Below, in pieces: positions 60,914 to 64,000 of a DNA stretch of 64,000 nt; positions within the stretch are counted from its first letter, which is position 1, and each line of letters starts with the position of its first letter. Origin of the DNA: JAPULR01 sp965238215 (GTDB lineage: Bacteria; Chloroflexota; Dehalococcoidia; Lucifugimonadales; GCA-2712585); contig OZ250180.1 in NCBI GenBank assembly GCA_965238215.1, positions 248,001 through 312,000 on the forward strand, read 5' to 3'. The notes under the pieces were generated by a model that was not told the DNA's origin, searched no databases, and saw only the letters and a program-made list of their open reading frames with translations. Made by a program: the position numbers and the translations under genes.

Positions 60914-62275
60914 ATGACAGAAGAGACCGTCCAGGAACTCATAGGCCAGGCCAAAGACCATATCTGGATGAGCCACGCCCAGTTTTCGGGCAGGGAGGAC
61001 CCCACCGGCCTGGGCATTGCCGCCAGGGGCGAGGGGTGCTACGTCATAGACAGCGAGGGCAAGCGCTATCTGGACGCCACGGGCGGTTCCCACTGCTGCC
61101 TCGTTGGCCACGGTCGCCGGGAGATCGCCGAGGCCGTCTACCAGCAGATGTTAGACTTGGAATTCACCGGCTCCGGCCTAGTGCCCTTTACCAACGCCCC
61201 CACGGCCAAGCTTTCCAAGAAGCTGGCAGACCTCACTCCCGGCAGCCTCTCCCGCTCCTTCTACACCCTCTCCGGCTCGGAAGCCGTTGAGGCCGCCCTC
61301 AAGATAGTCCGCCAGTACCACGCCCAAGACGGCAAGCCCAAGAAGTACAAGGTGCTATACCGGAACTACTCCCATCACGGCTACACGTGGGGCGCCATGA
61401 GCGTCAGCGGCGATCCGGCCATCCGGTCGCTCATTTTTGAGCCCGCCGTACCCATGGGCGTGATGGTGCCGGAAGCGAACCCCTACCGCTGCCTCCACTG
61501 CACCGGCACGTGCAACCTGGGCTGCGCCCGTTCCATAGAGGCCACTATCAAATACGAAGACCCCGACTCCATCGCCGCCATGATTGTCGAACCCGTACCC
61601 AAGGGAGCTCTGGTTTCCCCACCTGAGTACTGGGACATGGTGAAAGACCTATGCGCCAAGCACGACATTCTGCTCATCGCGGACGAGGTAGTGACGGCCT
61701 TCGGAAGGACGGGGACCTGGTTCGGCGGAGACCACTGGGACCTCGAACCCGACCTGATGGTCCTCGGCAAGACCCTTGGCAGCGGCTACCAGCCCATCGG
61801 CGCGGTCGTAGCAACCGAGCAGGTCTTTGAAAGATTCCTCGGCGGCCCGGACAGGACCCTAATCCAGTCCCATACCCTTAGCAGCCACCCCGTAGTGTCC
61901 GTGGCGGCCCTCACCAACCTGGAAATCATCGAAAGGGAGCGGCTGGTGGAGCGCAGCGCCGCCCTCGCCCCCTTCTTTCGCTCCCAGCTGGAGACCCTCA
62001 AGGAGCATTCCACAGTTGGCGAGGTTAGAGCCATCGGGCTGCTCGCCGAGGTGGAACTGGTGAAGGGCAACGGCTCCAAGCAGCCCCTCGGCGGCAAGGA
62101 CGTGGGCCGCAAGCTCACCCGCTTCATGGTGGACAACGGCCTCTACATGAGATGCAGCGGGGACAAACTGTCCATTCATCCCCCGCTGACCATCACAGAG
62201 GACGAGATCCGGGAGATGGTCGACATTTTCGACAAGACCCTCACCTACGCAGAAAGGAACCTTCTGACGACATGA
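60914..62275 (+). CDS. Class III aminotransferase
   Basis: A 453-residue PLP enzyme of subgroup II (GABA/beta-alanine/glutamate-semialdehyde type). Motifs: FYTLSGSEAVEAALKIVRQY (PLP phosphate), LLIADEVVTAFGRTGTWFGG (Asp for PLP) and the Lys in DLMVLGKTLGSGYQPIGAVV. AAAGGAGA precedes the ATG. A Cys-rich insertion (CLHCTGTCNLGC, about 190-202) is atypical and may bind metal. Operon with two Gfo dehydrogenases, so it may act on an amino sugar or amino polyol; the substrate is not certain. Confidence 0.92.
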   Translation: MTEETVQELIGQAKDHIWMSHAQFSGREDPTGLGIAARGEGCYVIDSEGKRYLDATGGSHCCLVGHGRREIAEAVYQQMLDLEFTGSGLVPFTNAPTAKLSKKLADLTPGSLSRSFYTLSGSEAVEAALKIVRQYHAQDGKPKKYKVLYRNYSHHGYTWGAMSVSGDPAIRSLIFEPAVPMGVMVPEANPYRCLHCTGTCNLGCARSIEATIKYEDPDSIAAMIVEPVPKGALVSPPEYWDMVKDLCAKHDILLIADEVVTAFGRTGTWFGGDHWDLEPDLMVLGKTLGSGYQPIGAVVATEQVFERFLGGPDRTLIQSHTLSSHPVVSVAALTNLEIIERERLVERSAALAPFFRSQLETLKEHSTVGEVRAIGLLAEVELVKGNGSKQPLGGKDVGRKLTRFMVDNGLYMRCSGDKLSIHPPLTITEDEIREMVDIFDKTLTYAERNLLTT

Positions 62276-63333
62276 ACGAACCCGCAAGAACTCTCATGGT
62301 TGGCTTGGGCGCCCGCGGCAAAAAATGGGCGCGCATTATGCACGAGGAGACCAAGTCACAGACCGTCGGCTACGTGGACCTGGACGGCGCCAACCTGGAA
62401 TGGGCGCAGACCATGTACGAGGCCAAGCCCGAGACCTGCTACAAGGACATAGGCCAGGCGCTGAAGGACCTGCAGCCCGATTTCGTGGTGCTGGCCACGC
62501 CCCCCATGGACCGGTACGAGAACGTGATGAGGGTCTTTGAAAGCGGCGCTCACCTACTTTCGGAAAAGCCCCTCTCGCTGGACTTCGACGAAGGCATCCG
62601 TATGGTCAAAGCCGCCGAAGACGCCAAGCTGGGCTTTGCTGTGGGCCTGAACTTCCGCTTCCAGCACTGCATCCTTAAAGCCCGTGAGATTCTTCGCAGC
62701 CGGAGGATTGGCGCGCCCCGTTTCGCCGGCTACTCCTACTGGCGCAACCGGGACGGCTATGCTCCCTTCCTGAACCGTTTCCCCCTCGTCATGCGCCAGC
62801 CCATGCTCTACGAGCAGGTCATCCACCACATAGACTCAATCCGCTTCGTCTACGACTCCGAAGTTGAGCGCGTTACCTGCCGCTGCTCCAACCCGCCCTG
62901 GAGCATGTACCGGGACGACGCGACCACCATCGCCATCTTCGACATGACCGCCGGACTGCAGGTCAACTATTTCGGCACCTGGTCGGGTCAGACCAAACTC
63001 GACCAGTTCCTGTGGCGCACCGACTGCGACGACGGAGCGCTGTTCCAATACGAGCTATTCTCCGACCTCCGCATTATCCGAGGCTCTGAAAACGACGTGA
63101 TGGAGAAGATCCCCCTCCCAGAGCAGGAACATCTGGTGGACGACGCCCGCGTGATGGTTTCGGAGGTTCTCGACCAGCTTGCCCAGGGCAGCCTGACTCC
63201 GGAACCCACGGCCATCGACCACCTCAAGACCTTCGGCATCATCGCCGCCTGCGAGGAGTCCAACGACACCGGCCTCCCCGTAGAAATGGACGAATTCTTC
63301 GACCGCCACGGAATGCCCTCCCACTGGCGTTGA
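62272..63333 (+). CDS. Gfo/Idh/MocA family oxidoreductase
   Basis: A 353-residue NAD(P)-dependent dehydrogenase. The Rossmann loop reads VGLGARGKKWARIMHE, the conserved motif LLSEKPLSLDFDEGIRM, and a long C-terminal beta-sheet domain (LQVNYFGTWSGQTKLDQFLW). It overlaps the aminotransferase stop by ATGA at 62272-62275, indicating translational coupling. A second member of the family in the same operon implies two linked oxidations, or alternative substrates. No ORF of note follows until 63489. Confidence 0.92.
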   Translation: MNEPARTLMVGLGARGKKWARIMHEETKSQTVGYVDLDGANLEWAQTMYEAKPETCYKDIGQALKDLQPDFVVLATPPMDRYENVMRVFESGAHLLSEKPLSLDFDEGIRMVKAAEDAKLGFAVGLNFRFQHCILKAREILRSRRIGAPRFAGYSYWRNRDGYAPFLNRFPLVMRQPMLYEQVIHHIDSIRFVYDSEVERVTCRCSNPPWSMYRDDATTIAIFDMTAGLQVNYFGTWSGQTKLDQFLWRTDCDDGALFQYELFSDLRIIRGSENDVMEKIPLPEQEHLVDDARVMVSEVLDQLAQGSLTPEPTAIDHLKTFGIIAACEESNDTGLPVEMDEFFDRHGMPSHWR

Positions 63334-63488
63334 CCAATCGCCCGTATTGCAGTAGACTTTCAGTTCTGAATTAGCGTCCGGCAATGGGACCGCCTAATTG
63401 GGCGTCACCACGGGGCAATGTGCTTGGGCTTTCCTCGTCGCCGCAGCCCCTTTTGCTGAACTTCCTACAGTCCGAGAGTCTCTGAAGT

Positions 63489-64000
63489 ATGTCGAAGCCA
63501 TTAGTTGCCATTGGCGGCATTTTTGCACTTTTCATCCTCGCCGTCGCTTGTAACGGTGACGGTCGGTCGTCCGAGTCCGCCCCCACCTGGGACGATCCAC
63601 TCCAGCCTGGAATTACGTGGAACCTGAAATTGCTCAACGGTGAGCCACTCATTGAGGGACGCTTTATTACCCTGACTCTAGATGAGGATGGTCTGGGCGG
63701 GTTCGATGGTTGCAACGGCTATGGAAGTCTGTTAGAGCCAGGCGAACCGTCCCACTTAATCCCTTTCTTTGTCCGTCCCGATGGATCACTTATGTGGGGA
63801 GCATTCTCAGTCCACAGTGTAGGGTCTACACACCTTGGATGTGAGGAACATATTATGGAGCAGGCAAATGCCTACAAGACGGCGTTGGCAGACGGGCAAA
63901 GATTTCGAATCCATGGCAACCGATTGGAGATTCTTGACGGCGGGAGAAGAACGACTTTGGTGTTTTCAAGGCAGCCACCTCTGCCCGGTAAACAACTGGA
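63489..64000 (+). CDS. META/HslJ-domain lipoprotein (3' end outside window)
   Basis: Starts ATG, MSKPLVAIGGIFALFILAVA followed by Cys21 (lipoprotein signal). After a short spacer it has the HslJ/META-type opening TWNLKLLNGEPLIEGRFITL, FDGCNGYGSLLEPG and CEEHIMEQANAYKTALADGQ, then RFRIHGNRLEILDGGRRTTL. Open to the last base, about 170 residues visible. META domains are found in heat-shock HslJ and in surface proteins; in this setting likely a cell-envelope lipoprotein. The gap 63334-63488 shows nothing notable. Confidence 0.85.
   Translation, partial: MSKPLVAIGGIFALFILAVACNGDGRSSESAPTWDDPLQPGITWNLKLLNGEPLIEGRFITLTLDEDGLGGFDGCNGYGSLLEPGEPSHLIPFFVRPDGSLMWGAFSVHSVGSTHLGCEEHIMEQANAYKTALADGQRFRIHGNRLEILDGGRRTTLVFSRQPPLPGKQL

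Overview
This 64 kb window is a GC-rich bacterial chromosome segment with no rRNA, tRNA or prophage that I can see. Gene content (cytoplasmic amidohydrolase-2 enzymes, SDRs, Gfo/Idh oxidoreductases, DUF1800 and NHL-propeller proteins, Pro/Thr-linker lipoproteins, lipoprotein serpins, HigBA/HicBA modules, a heme O synthase) suggests an uncultivated Chloroflexota bacterium, perhaps near Dehalococcoidia/SAR202. That placement is inference from gene families; no marker gene is present. Promoters, where visible, follow TTGACA-N17/18-TATNNT, and several genes appear to be transcribed without a leader.

Layout. 1-7.1 kb: end of a surface protein, a thermonuclease, an ornithine cyclodeaminase-like enzyme, an amidohydrolase, RecQ and a PLP aminotransferase. 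7.2-12.5 kb: three tandem lipoprotein serpins with different reactive loops and shared promoter architecture. 12.6-17 kb: a ThDP enzyme, a small zinc ribbon, a TolB-like surface protein and a PH-domain membrane protein. 17-24 kb (minus strand): a nucleotidyltransferase-fold/XRE pair, MaoC and acyl-CoA dehydrogenase, an orphan HicB, a restriction-like protein, and a DUF1800-NHL operon. 24-25.5 kb: a toxin-antitoxin graveyard with one intact higBA, a higA that has lost its start codon, and a higA split by a 146-bp MITE whose removal restores the ORF exactly. 25.7-35.1 kb: amidase, PuuE/NodB-like deacetylases and an amidohydrolase, another higBA, and a deacetylase 5' duplication flanking a chimeric CAP-domain lipoprotein.

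35-46.5 kb: an Mrr-like endonuclease, a second DUF1800-NHL-NHL-SDR operon, a SelA-like PLP enzyme, a HEPN/PaREP1-like protein, heme O synthase, an NHL protein, a nitroreductase and an amidohydrolase closed by a strong terminator. 46.8-64 kb: RRM protein, Ldh2 dehydrogenase, M19 dipeptidase, a second MITE nested in a palindromic repeat, SDR/isochorismatase-like/phosphotriesterase-like operon, hicBA, a second VSGDSHVD amidohydrolase, MFS transporter, hydantoinase, and a Gfo-DUF885-aminotransferase-Gfo operon; the window ends inside a META/HslJ lipoprotein.

Functionally the region is a patchwork of small catabolic operons rich in C-N hydrolases (amidase, hydantoinase, allantoinase-like, isochorismatase-like, M19, amidohydrolases), interspersed with toxin-antitoxin and restriction-type genes, palindromic repeats and nonautonomous transposable elements. 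This is consistent with an oligotroph carrying expanded paralogous hydrolase families.
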